A DNA stretch of 64,000 nt, from NCBI RefSeq assembly GCF_003751085.1, contig NZ_RJJY01000002.1:744001-808000 (forward strand). Direction: 5' to 3'. This stretch comes from Micromonospora sp. Llam0 (GTDB lineage: Bacteria; Actinomycetota; Actinomycetes; Mycobacteriales; Micromonosporaceae). The position numbers and the translations under genes were made by a program. The notes under the pieces were generated by a model that ran no database searches, had not been told where the DNA came from, and saw only the letters and a program-made list of their open reading frames with translations. Positions 28,410 through 36,778 of the stretch are shown piece after piece. Every line of letters starts with the position of its first letter. Positions within the stretch are counted from its first letter, which is position 1.

Positions 28410-29141
28410 GTGCCAGCTGGCAACCGCCGCAGGCGAACAGGAGGTCGGGCGATAGCCACGCCAGTCAAGCAACGCAATCAGCCGACCGTCGCGCGCGCCG
28501 CGAAGACCGCGCAGTCCTGGGCAACGGATGTGCTTCGCGAGCGGATCCTGTTGGGTCTGATCCAGCCGGGTGACCGGCTGCGCCAGGTCGAGATCGCCGC
28601 GGAGCTCGGACTGTCCACGACACCGGTGCGGGAGTCGTTCCGTTCGCTGGCGACCGAGGGGCTGGTCGCGATCGACGAGCATCGTGGCGTCGCGGTCCGG
28701 AAACTGACCATTGCCGAGTGCATCGAGATGCAGGAACTGATCGCGCTGGTCGAACCGGACAATCTGCGGCATGCGGTGCCGTTGATGGACGAGGCGACGC
28801 TGGCCGAGGCTGACGCGTTGTGCCGCAAGATGAGCCGCGCCGACGTCGGAAACAGCTACGCGCTGCTCAACCGCGAGCTCCATCTGACCTTGGCCCGAGC
28901 GTCGGGTCGCCATCGGGCGATTGCCCTGTTGGCCGAGCTGCTCACGCTCAGTGCACTGCACGTGCCGTCCGACAGTGCTCGTCTGCCCGGCCGGCGCGCC
29001 CAGTCGCGGCGTGAACACCGGGCACTGGTCGACGCCGCTCGCGCCGGTGACGGCGAGGAGGCCGCGCGGCTGGCCTACGAGCACTGCCAGCCGATTCTGA
29101 GCCTGCTCCGCAACGATCTGGAGCGTGACCGCGACGGGTGA
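28410..29141 (+). CDS. GntR-family (FCD subgroup) transcriptional regulator
   Basis: The 243-residue protein has an N-terminal winged helix (VLRERILLGLIQPGDRLRQV, then IAAELGLSTTPVRESFRSLA, then GLVAIDEHRGVAVRKL). An all-helical FCD ligand domain follows, with the family metal/ligand residues in NRELHLTLARASG and the late REHRALVDAARAGD and EHCQP. FCD regulators bind carboxylic acids. Conserved operators in front of the neighbouring units make it the likely controller of the 28-45 kb island. The GTG at 28410 has a poor ribosome site; AGGAGG at 28439 lies 7 bases before an ATA codon that could be the real start. Confidence 0.9.
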   Translation: MPAGNRRRRTGGRAIATPVKQRNQPTVARAAKTAQSWATDVLRERILLGLIQPGDRLRQVEIAAELGLSTTPVRESFRSLATEGLVAIDEHRGVAVRKLTIAECIEMQELIALVEPDNLRHAVPLMDEATLAEADALCRKMSRADVGNSYALLNRELHLTLARASGRHRAIALLAELLTLSALHVPSDSARLPGRRAQSRREHRALVDAARAGDGEEAARLAYEHCQPILSLLRNDLERDRDG

Positions 29142-29241
29142 CGTCAGTCGGGTCCCAGGCCGGTCATCAGGAACGCATCTGTAAGCATCGTGTTTCGCCC
29201 CTTGTCGGATCACCTGCCGGTGGTGGATGCTGATCACCCAA

Positions 29242-29261
29242 GATTATGCACAATCTATAGT
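29242..29261 (+). promoter_or_regulatory. GntR operator and -10 element upstream of the MFS operon
   Basis: GATTATGCACAATC (29242-29255) is a near-palindrome of the form GATT-N-TGCA-N-AATC. It directly abuts TATAGT at 29256-29261, a good -10 hexamer, so a bound regulator would cover the promoter spacer. A further half-site, GCATAATC, lies at 29267-29274. The downstream transcript encodes two MFS proteins. Confidence 0.7.
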
Positions 29262-29373
29262 ACGTAGCATAATCGCGTCGACCGGACGAGGGAGACAAGA
29301 GGCACCATGTCGCCGGGTTCATCCACTGTAGATGTGGTGTCACGGACGTGGACACGCGTTGAAATCACGTGAC

Positions 29374-30645
29374 GTGGCCGTACCGCAACCACAGGTCGAT
29401 CCCGCATCGCCGACGACCCGAACCTCGGTGTCGGTGTGGGCGATCGCCCTCATCGTGATCTGCCAGAGCACGCAGGGCTTCTCGCTCGGCGGCATCGCCC
29501 TGTTCCTGCCGCTGATCCGCGACGATGTCGGGCTGACCTTCGGCCAGGCCGGCACCCTCGGCGCGGTCTCCCTGCTGGTGTTCGCCGCCATGCAGGTCCC
29601 GGCCGGATACCTGGCGGACCGGTTCGGCCCCAAGCGGCTGTTCCTGCTGGGCCTGGTCGGTCTCAACCTCTGCTCCCTCACCTTCGCCCTGGTGGACTCC
29701 TTCACCATCCTTCTCGTCAACCAGGCACTCTCCGGCCTGGCCCGGGCGTTCGTCTTCGCCCCCGGACTGCTGCTCATCACTCACGAGTTCCCGGCACACC
29801 GTCGAGCCACCGCGCTCGGGCTCTACGTGGCCGGCGGCTTCTCCTCGAACATCCTGCTGAGCTTGGCGGGTCCCGCGCTGGTGGGCCACGTCGGCTGGCG
29901 GTGGATCTTCGTGGGTTTCTCTCTGCTCGGCCTCGGGGTCACCGCGCTGTACTGGCGCGCCGGTAGTCCCGGCCCGACCCGACAACGCGACTCCTACGTA
30001 CGGCTACGGGAGTTGCCCGGCCTGCTCGCCCACCCGGTGATGTGGGTGGCCGGCGGGGTGCAGTTCGTCCGCTACTCGGTGGTCAACGGCCTGGGCTTCT
30101 GGCTGCCCACGTACCTCATCGCGGAGAAAGGCTTCTCCCTGCACACGGCGGGCCTGTTGCTCGCGGCGGCGGCCGCGGTGACCGCGTCGTCGAACTTCCT
30201 CGGCGGGCACGTCTCGGACCGGTTGCGGCGCCCCGCCCTGGTGATCGGCGTCTCGCTGGCGGTGCTCACCGCGACCATCGTGGCCCTGGTCTCGGCGCGC
30301 TCGCTGCCCGTCGTCGTCGTGGTGGTCCTGGTGCAGGCGGTCTTCCTCCAGTTCTACTTCGGACCACTGTTCGAGATCCCGATCAGGGTGCTCGGCGTGC
30401 GCACCGCCGGCCTGACCAGCGGCTGGTCCAACCTCTGCGCCAACATCGGCGGCCTGAGCTTCGCCTTCGGGCTCGGGCAGGTCAAGGACCTGACCGGTTC
30501 GTTCGCCATCGGGATGTACGCGATGGTCGGTCTCTGCCTGCTCGGCCTGGTCGGCGCGTACGGGCTGTCGGTCCTGCTCGCCCGGGCCGCCCGCTCGGCG
30601 ACCGAACCGGCAGTCGCCGCCACCGGCCCGGAGCGAACCTGGTGA
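29374..30645 (+). CDS. MFS transporter (ACS/NarK-like two-domain carrier)
   Basis: The protein has about 423 residues and 12 hydrophobic segments. The MFS loop motif GYLADRFGPKRLF follows the second helix and its counterpart GGHVSDRLRRPAL lies between helices 8 and 9. The resemblance is to organic-anion or sugar-acid carriers. GTG at 29374 is chosen tentatively: ATG 29332 and TTG 29359 are in frame but have no ribosome site and give a non-family N-terminus. A 21-codon reading frame with a good ribosome site ends at 29372, so translation may be coupled to it. It is the first gene of the operon behind the 29242 operator. Confidence 0.85.
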   Translation: MAVPQPQVDPASPTTRTSVSVWAIALIVICQSTQGFSLGGIALFLPLIRDDVGLTFGQAGTLGAVSLLVFAAMQVPAGYLADRFGPKRLFLLGLVGLNLCSLTFALVDSFTILLVNQALSGLARAFVFAPGLLLITHEFPAHRRATALGLYVAGGFSSNILLSLAGPALVGHVGWRWIFVGFSLLGLGVTALYWRAGSPGPTRQRDSYVRLRELPGLLAHPVMWVAGGVQFVRYSVVNGLGFWLPTYLIAEKGFSLHTAGLLLAAAAAVTASSNFLGGHVSDRLRRPALVIGVSLAVLTATIVALVSARSLPVVVVVVLVQAVFLQFYFGPLFEIPIRVLGVRTAGLTSGWSNLCANIGGLSFAFGLGQVKDLTGSFAIGMYAMVGLCLLGLVGAYGLSVLLARAARSATEPAVAATGPERTW

Positions 30646-31943
30646 ACTGGCCCGGCCCACGGCTGGTGCTGCCCGGCAGACGGCAGACGGCCCGCACCCG
30701 GACGGACAGCGGGCCCGGCCCGTTCGCCGCGCTGTCCGTCCCGGTGTTCCGGGCGCTGTGGCTCGCCGAGTTCGCCGGCGACATGGGCAACTGGATGCAC
30801 ACCGTCGGCGCGCAGTGGGTGATCGTCGGACATGCCAACGCCGTACTGCTCGCGGCGCTGGTCGTGGCAGCGGCGCGGATGCCGGTGCTGGTGCTGTCGG
30901 TGCCGATCGGCGCGATCGCCGACTTCGTCGACCGGCGCTGGCTCCTGCTCGGGTCCCAGGCGTTCCAGACCCTGGTGGGTCTGGCGCTCGCGGTTACCAG
31001 CCTGCTCGGCTGGCTCGGCCCCACCGCGCTACTGGTCTACACCTTGCTACTCGGTCTCGGATCGGCGCTGTCGACGGTCGCCTTCCAGGCCCTGGTGCCG
31101 CAACTCGTCACCCCGCCCCTGCTGCATTCCGCCGTCGCCCTCGCCCAGGTGAACCTCAACATCGCCCGGGTGCTGGGCCCGGTGCTCGGTGGTCTGCTCG
31201 TCGCCCTGACCGGACCGTCGACGGTGTTCGTGCTCGACGCGTTCTCCTACCTGGTCTTCGTCGTCGTGCTCTGCTTCTACAAGGTCCCCGGCCGACCGGC
31301 CAGAACCCGCCCTGCTCTGCGGCGCGCGCTCGTCGAAGGCATGGTCTTCGTCCGGCGCTCGGTGCTGATCCGCCGCATCCTGGTGCACTCGTTGCTGATC
31401 GGCATCCCGTCGAGCGCTGTCTGGGCGTTGCTGCCGTCGGTGTCGACGCTGCGCCTCGGCGTCGACGCCACCGGGTACGGACTGCTCCTCGCAGCCGCCG
31501 GCGCCGGCAGCGTATTCGGCGCGCTGCTCCTGCCGGGCCTGCGCCGACGGGCGAGTGACAACACGAGTCTGCTGGTCGGCGGGGCGGCCTCGGCGGGTGC
31601 GCTCGGCGCGCTGGCACTGGTCCAGGACCTGATCGGTGCCGCGGTAGCCCTGTTCGTCTTCGGCGTCACCTGGATGGTCATGCAGACACCACTGGCGGCC
31701 ACCATGGCCCTGACCGCACCAGATCCGATCCGAGGGCGGGTCATGGCCCTGTTCCAGACCGTACGCATGGGCAGCCAGTCGGTCGGCGCCGTCGGCTGGG
31801 GGCTCGCGGCGACCGACCTCGGCCTCGTGCCGGCCCTCGTGCTCTCCGCCGTGGCCATGGCGCTCGCGGGGCTGGCCGCCCTGTGCCTGCCGGTCGGACC
31901 GAGGCGACGTACACCGGGGTGGCCACCGGTGGCCATCGGCTGA
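30642..31943 (+). CDS. MFS exporter (EntS-like MFS_3 family)
   Basis: The 433-residue protein has 12 membrane segments and the MFS_3 pattern of siderophore and drug exporters: VFRALWLAEFAGDMGNWMHT near residue 30, PIGAIADFVDRRWLLL in the first cytoplasmic loop, LVPQLVTPPLLHSAVALAQ in helix 4, and PDPIRGRVMALFQTVRMGSQ before helix 11. GTG at 30642 overlaps the upstream stop by 4 bases. It may export a product or intermediate of the island, which is inference. It converges on the ABC ATPase gene, separated by 25 bases. Confidence 0.88.
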   Translation: MNWPGPRLVLPGRRQTARTRTDSGPGPFAALSVPVFRALWLAEFAGDMGNWMHTVGAQWVIVGHANAVLLAALVVAAARMPVLVLSVPIGAIADFVDRRWLLLGSQAFQTLVGLALAVTSLLGWLGPTALLVYTLLLGLGSALSTVAFQALVPQLVTPPLLHSAVALAQVNLNIARVLGPVLGGLLVALTGPSTVFVLDAFSYLVFVVVLCFYKVPGRPARTRPALRRALVEGMVFVRRSVLIRRILVHSLLIGIPSSAVWALLPSVSTLRLGVDATGYGLLLAAAGAGSVFGALLLPGLRRRASDNTSLLVGGAASAGALGALALVQDLIGAAVALFVFGVTWMVMQTPLAATMALTAPDPIRGRVMALFQTVRMGSQSVGAVGWGLAATDLGLVPALVLSAVAMALAGLAALCLPVGPRRRTPGWPPVAIG

Positions 31944-31968
31944 CGACCGGCCGTACGCCGAATGGAAC

Positions 31969-33864
31969 TTACCCGCGGGCCGCCGGGGTACCGCCGGCGT
32001 TCAGGCTGTCGGCGCCCGAGCCGTCGGCGTCCACGCTGCCGGCCTCGGGCATGACGAGGGTGTCGCGGAGCAGCATCTCGGTGTACGGGTGCTGCGGGCT
32101 TTCCAGGACCTGATCGGCCGAGCCGGCCTCGACGACCACACCGTTCTGCAGCACGACGACCGAGTCCGCGATAGCGCGCACGACACCGATGTGGTGGGTG
32201 ATGAACAGCAGGCTGAGGTTCTCCTCGACCCGCAGCTTCACCAGAAGTTCGAGTACCGACGCCTGGATCGAGACGTCCAGGGCGGAGGTGATCTCGTCGC
32301 AGATCAACACCCGGGGCCGGGCGGCGAGCGCGCGGGCGATCGCGACGCGCTGCCGCTCACCGCCGCTGAGTTGCGCCGGGTAGCGCGTCTCGTAGTCGGC
32401 GGGAAGGGAGACCTGGGCAAGCAGCCGGCGCACCTCCTCGCGCTGTCGCGCCGCCCCCTTGACTATCCCGAAGGTCTCCAGCGGCCGGGTAATGATCCGG
32501 CCGATCGTGTGGCGCGGGTTCAGCGAGCCGTACGGGTTCTGGAAGATGTACTGGATCTCGCGGCGGGCGACCTTCGTCCGGGATCCGGATGGCCACGGCA
32601 TACGCTGGCCGTCGTAGTGGAGCCGGCCGTCGACAGCTTCCTTGTGCAGGCCGCTGACCGCGCGGGCCAGGGTGGTCTTGCCACTGCCGGACTCGCCCAC
32701 GAGCGCGACACACTCGCCCTCGCGCACGGTCAGGTCGACACCGAACAGCACCCGGTTCTCGTCATAGCGCCTGCCGTAGCTGATGTCGACATTGCGGACG
32801 AAGAGCAGCCCGGGCTCGCGGTGTTCCGGTGGTGTCCACTGCGGACCGGTGTCTTCGGGGCGGGCGTAGCTGGCCGCCAGCACGACGTCCGTCCGCCGGC
32901 ACCGCGACGTGTGTCGGAGCCCGACCGCTACGGGCTCCGGCGTCGCCACCAGGCATTCGTCGACGACCAGATCGCAGCGGGCCGCGAATGGGCAGCCGGT
33001 GCCGCGTTCCTTCGGGTTCAGTGGCGTCCCCGCGATCCCGACCAGCTTGCGGCGCTGGTCGACCGTTGGCGTGGCGAGGATGAGTCGGCGGGCGTAGGGG
33101 TGCGCCGAGGCGGTGAGCATCTCGTCCGCCGGGCCGTCCTCGACGACCAGTCCGGAGTACATGACGGCGATCCTGGTGGCGATCGTGCCGACGACGGTGA
33201 GGTCGTGCGTGACGTAGACGGCGGCGACCCCCTCCTCAGCGATGACATCGCGGATCGTGTCGAGTACGGCCGCCTGCGTCGTGACGTCGAGGCCCGTGGT
33301 CGGTTCGTCGAAGACGATGGCCTTCGGCCGGTTGAGCATCGCCATCGCGATGGTGACCCGCTGCAGCTGTCCGCCGGAGAGTTGGTGTGGGAACCTCCGC
33401 AGGAACTCTTTTGTGGCCGGCAGCTTGACCCGCTCGAGCAGGTGCCGGATCCGGTCCCAGTCGGCCGCTCTGCGGAGCCAGCGCGACTCGCCCATGGTCT
33501 CGGCCAGCTGCGTGCCGATCCGCAGCGCCGGGTTCAGGGCCGACATCGGATCCTGCGGTACGTAGGAGATCACCCGCCCACGGGCGCTTCGCCTCGCCGA
33601 TTCGGTGGCCGTGACCATCTCGACGCCGGCCACCTTGACCGAGCCGGACAGGGTCAGATTGTCCCGTGCGAAGCCGAGTAGCGACAGCGCCAGCGTCGTC
33701 TTGCCCGAGCCGGATTCGCCCACCAGGCCGAGGACCCCACCGGCCCGCAGCCCGAAGTCGACTTCCCGCACGATGTCGTACGGCTCGCGGGCGTCGACCG
33801 TGACGGTCAACCCACGGACGTCGAGTACGTGGTCGTCGGTGCCAGCGGGCATCTCGTCGGTCAT
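31969..33864 (-). CDS. fused dipeptide/oligopeptide ABC transporter ATPase (DppD-DppF in one chain)
   Basis: The 631-residue protein holds two complete ABC cassettes. The first has Walker A GESGSGKTT at 49-57, signature LSGGQ at 162-166 and Walker B IVFDEP at 183-188, with the oligopeptide-family extension GCPFAARC...DEC at 290-304. The second has Walker A at 389-397, signature LSGGE at 499-503 and Walker B LICDE at 520-524. Usually these are separate DppD and DppF subunits. It energises the two permeases encoded upstream. It overlaps the ureohydrolase stop by 4 bases and is the last gene of the six-gene minus-strand operon. Confidence 0.92.
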   Translation of the reverse strand: MTDEMPAGTDDHVLDVRGLTVTVDAREPYDIVREVDFGLRAGGVLGLVGESGSGKTTLALSLLGFARDNLTLSGSVKVAGVEMVTATESARRSARGRVISYVPQDPMSALNPALRIGTQLAETMGESRWLRRAADWDRIRHLLERVKLPATKEFLRRFPHQLSGGQLQRVTIAMAMLNRPKAIVFDEPTTGLDVTTQAAVLDTIRDVIAEEGVAAVYVTHDLTVVGTIATRIAVMYSGLVVEDGPADEMLTASAHPYARRLILATPTVDQRRKLVGIAGTPLNPKERGTGCPFAARCDLVVDECLVATPEPVAVGLRHTSRCRRTDVVLAASYARPEDTGPQWTPPEHREPGLLFVRNVDISYGRRYDENRVLFGVDLTVREGECVALVGESGSGKTTLARAVSGLHKEAVDGRLHYDGQRMPWPSGSRTKVARREIQYIFQNPYGSLNPRHTIGRIITRPLETFGIVKGAARQREEVRRLLAQVSLPADYETRYPAQLSGGERQRVAIARALAARPRVLICDEITSALDVSIQASVLELLVKLRVEENLSLLFITHHIGVVRAIADSVVVLQNGVVVEAGSADQVLESPQHPYTEMLLRDTLVMPEAGSVDADGSGADSLNAGGTPAARG

Positions 33865-34832
33865 GGCTTGGCCTTCGCGAACATCGCCAGGAGTTCGAAA
33901 GCGGCTACCGCAGCGGCCATCGAGGTCAGCTCCGCATGGTCGTACGCCGGTGACACCTCGACGATGTCGGCGCCGACGATGTTCAGGCCGACCAGCCCGT
34001 GGAGGATGAGCTGAAGCTCCCGGGTGGTCAGGCCACCCGGCTCCGGCGTGCCGGTCCCGGGGGCGTGTGCGGGGTCCAACGCGTCGATGTCGATGCTGAC
34101 GTAGACGGGGTGGTCGCCCACCCGGTCGCGTACGCGGTCGATCGCGTCGTCGACGCCACGGCGGGCGATGTCCAGCGTCGATACGATGGCGAAGCCCAGC
34201 CGCCGGTCCTCGCTGAAGTCGTGTGGGCTGTAGACGTAGTTGCGGATTCCCACGTGCGCGGAGCTGTCCAGGGCGAGGATGCCCTCCTCGGCGGCCCGCC
34301 GGAACGGTGTGCCGTGCGTGTACCTCGCGCCGAAGTAGCTTTCCCAGGTGTCCAGATGCGCGTCGAAGTGCACCAGCGAGATCGGCCCGTGCTGGGCGTA
34401 CGCCGCGCGCAGCAACGGTAGCGCGATCGTGTGGTCGCCACCGATCGTGACGATCTTGGATACCTGGTGGTAGAGCGCCGTCGCGGCGACCTGTACCTCG
34501 GCCACGGCCTCCTCGATGTCGAACGGGTTGACCGCCACGTCTCCGGCATCGGCGAGCTGCAGCACCTTCCACGGTTCGACGTCGAGCGCCGGGTGGTAGC
34601 TGCGCAGCAACTTGGAGCCCGCGCGGATCGCCTGTGGCCCGAAACGGGCGCCGGGACGGTACGAGACGCCGCTGTCGAACGGCACGCCGAGGATCGCCAC
34701 GTCGGCGCGGGAGACGTCCTGCAGGCGGGGCAGCCGGGCGAAGGTGTCCGGTCCGGCGTAGCGCGGAACCCTGGTCGCTTCGGGCGGGCCGATGGGCAGG
34801 TCCGACCCGTCGGACCGTGACTCGTCACTCAT
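33861..34832 (-). CDS. agmatinase/guanidinobutyrase-like ureohydrolase
   Basis: The 323-residue enzyme belongs to the arginase/agmatinase family, which hydrolyses a guanidino group to urea plus amine using two Mn ions. All three metal motifs are intact: IGGDHTIALPLL, VHFDAHLDTWESYFG and VSIDIDALDPAHAPGTGTPE. The opening SGVSYRPGARFGPQAIR is typical of agmatinases rather than true arginases. Position between a dipeptide-type permease and its ATPase suggests that an imported guanidino compound is the substrate. ATG 34832 has GGGAGTGGGG before it. Confidence 0.92.
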   Translation of the reverse strand: MSDESRSDGSDLPIGPPEATRVPRYAGPDTFARLPRLQDVSRADVAILGVPFDSGVSYRPGARFGPQAIRAGSKLLRSYHPALDVEPWKVLQLADAGDVAVNPFDIEEAVAEVQVAATALYHQVSKIVTIGGDHTIALPLLRAAYAQHGPISLVHFDAHLDTWESYFGARYTHGTPFRRAAEEGILALDSSAHVGIRNYVYSPHDFSEDRRLGFAIVSTLDIARRGVDDAIDRVRDRVGDHPVYVSIDIDALDPAHAPGTGTPEPGGLTTRELQLILHGLVGLNIVGADIVEVSPAYDHAELTSMAAAVAAFELLAMFAKAKP

Positions 34833-34892
34833 TGCCCCACTCCCTTCCACATGCCGCTGGCACTCACTGCTGCATTCCTTTCCACGCGCCGC

Positions 34893-35789
34893 TCACCGGC
34901 CGTCGGCGCCGGCGGCGGCCACCGCGAGGCCGTCGCTCACCAGGTTGGCACCGACGGTGACGACGATGATCGCGATGACCGGTAGGAGGACCGCCATCGG
35001 TGTCGTGAGCAGGCCGGCCTGGTTCTCCTGGATCATCAGGCCCCAGTCGGCGGCCGGCGGCTTGACGCCGAGACCGAGGTAGTTCAGGCCGGCGACGGAG
35101 CCGAGCGAGAGGGTGTAGCGCTGCCCGGTCTCGACCGACAACGGCACGAGGATGTTCGGCAGGATCTCGGAGAAGAGAATACGGCGGGTGGGTGTGCCCG
35201 TCGCCTCGCTGTACCGAACGTAGTCGGACTCGGCGACACCGACCGTCGCGGAGCGCACCACCCGCGCGGTATGCGGGAACAGGCCGACGCCGACAGCGAC
35301 GACGAGGACCCAGGTCTGGGCACCGGCGACCGTTATGACCAGGAGTGAGAAGGCCAACCCGGGGAAGGCCATCATCAGGTCGACGAAGCGCATCAGGGTC
35401 TCGTCGACGACCTTCTTGGTGTAGCCGGCGACAAGTCCGATGATGGTGCCCACGGCGACGCCCAGGATCGTCGCGAACGCGCTGACGACGAGCAGGTCGC
35501 GACCGCCCGAGAGGAATCGCGTCCAGACGTCACGGCCGATCCGGTCGGTGCCGGAGAGCGCTTCGCCGCCGGGCCCGGAGAACGGAATGCCGACGAACTC
35601 GGTGGTCGAGAACGGGGCGAAGTACGGCCCGACGATCGCGAAGAGAACCACCGCGAGCACGGCCGCGATACCCACCCGGGTCCGGCCGAGTTTCAGTGCC
35701 CGCCGGATGAATCCGCGCTGCCGTGCCACCGATGGTCGCGCATCCACCGCAATTGGGGTAGCGGGCGGATCGACAACTTCTGTCGTCAT
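34893..35789 (-). CDS. ABC transporter permease (DppC-like)
   Basis: The 298-residue membrane protein has an N-terminal cytoplasmic arm, the OppC_N helix (LGRTRVGIAAVLAVVLFAIV) and the phrase GTDRIGRDVWTRFLSGGRDLL typical of DppC. The C-terminal five-helix domain carries the EAA loop EATGTPTRRILFSEILPNIL. It forms the channel with the DppB-like permease, whose gene ends 7 bases upstream. Confidence 0.93.
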   Translation of the reverse strand: MTTEVVDPPATPIAVDARPSVARQRGFIRRALKLGRTRVGIAAVLAVVLFAIVGPYFAPFSTTEFVGIPFSGPGGEALSGTDRIGRDVWTRFLSGGRDLLVVSAFATILGVAVGTIIGLVAGYTKKVVDETLMRFVDLMMAFPGLAFSLLVITVAGAQTWVLVVAVGVGLFPHTARVVRSATVGVAESDYVRYSEATGTPTRRILFSEILPNILVPLSVETGQRYTLSLGSVAGLNYLGLGVKPPAADWGLMIQENQAGLLTTPMAVLLPVIAIIVVTVGANLVSDGLAVAAAGADGR

Positions 35790-35796
35790 CGGGTCC

Positions 35797-36750
35797 TCAC
35801 ATTCTCGTCCTGAGGCGAGGGGTGACGATCATGACGGCCAGGTCCGTCAACAGGTTCAACACGATGGTGAAGAAGGCCAGGATCACGACAAGGGTCTGGA
35901 TGACCGGAAAGTCGCGCCGGCCGACCCCCTGAATCAGTTCGTACCCGACGCCGGGATACGAGAACACCGTCTCGACGATGATCGTGCCTCCGGAGAGAAA
36001 CACGAGCGTCAACCCGAAAGCCTGCACGATCGGACCGAGGCACATACGCAGCGCGTGCCGAAAGATCACGGTGCGTTCGGGTAGTCCCTTGAGGCGGGCG
36101 ACCATGACGGCGTCGCTCTCCAGCGCCTCGATCATGGCGGCACGCACCATCCTGATCGGGTACGGGATCAGCCCGAGCACCGAGGCGAGGACGGGAAGCG
36201 CGAAGAGTTCGAGCTGACTCCAGACGGAGACGTTAGGGTCGAAGATGCTCGACCCTGGGAATATCCGGAAAACGTTCGTGGCGAGGAAATAGATCGTCAG
36301 AACAGCGATGGCGAATCCTGGCATCGCGGCGAGGCTCAGCGTCAGGAAGGAGGCGATGTTGTCCGCCAGGCGACCGGAGTGTACGGCGCTGTACACTCCG
36401 ATCACCGTGGCTATCGGAATCACCAGGATCATCACGAAGAACGTGAGCAGCGCGGTGTAGTAGACGGCGCTACCGAGCAGCTCGGAGATCGGGTACGGCG
36501 ACATGAGCGAATTGCCCCAGTCGAGCGTGACCAATCCCTTGAGCCAACTGCCGTACTGGGTGAGCAGCGGCTGATCCAACTGCATCTCGCGAGTCATCGC
36601 GTCCCACTGCTCCTGCGTGTACTCGTCGCCGAGCGCGATGAGGCGCGGGTCGCCAGGAAGGACGTGCAGCACCGCGAAGATCACGACGGAGATCAACCAG
36701 AGGGTGATCACCCCGCTGATCAGTCGCCGAAGCAGGATCGATCGGATCAT
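35797..36750 (-). CDS. ABC transporter permease (DppB-like)
   Basis: The 317-residue membrane protein opens with the DppB signature MIRSILLRRLISGVITLWLI, followed by FAVLHVLPGDPR. It has six membrane segments and the EAA loop VARLKGLPERTVIFRHALR. It lies 28 bases after the binding-protein gene and 7 before dppC, consistent with one mRNA. Confidence 0.93.
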   Translation of the reverse strand: MIRSILLRRLISGVITLWLISVVIFAVLHVLPGDPRLIALGDEYTQEQWDAMTREMQLDQPLLTQYGSWLKGLVTLDWGNSLMSPYPISELLGSAVYYTALLTFFVMILVIPIATVIGVYSAVHSGRLADNIASFLTLSLAAMPGFAIAVLTIYFLATNVFRIFPGSSIFDPNVSVWSQLELFALPVLASVLGLIPYPIRMVRAAMIEALESDAVMVARLKGLPERTVIFRHALRMCLGPIVQAFGLTLVFLSGGTIIVETVFSYPGVGYELIQGVGRRDFPVIQTLVVILAFFTIVLNLLTDLAVMIVTPRLRTRM

Positions 36751-36778
36751 GACGCCACCCGTCGGAGAATGAGTTCTA

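Noticed and set aside
30042..30641. Upstream extension of the second MFS frame
   Set aside because: It overlaps the coding part of the first MFS gene in another frame; the GTG overlap start at 30642 fits operon structure.
31969..34572. 867-codon form of the ABC ATPase
   Set aside because: The extra 236 codons are antisense-frame sequence inside the ureohydrolase gene; ATG 33864 with ATGA overlap is clear.
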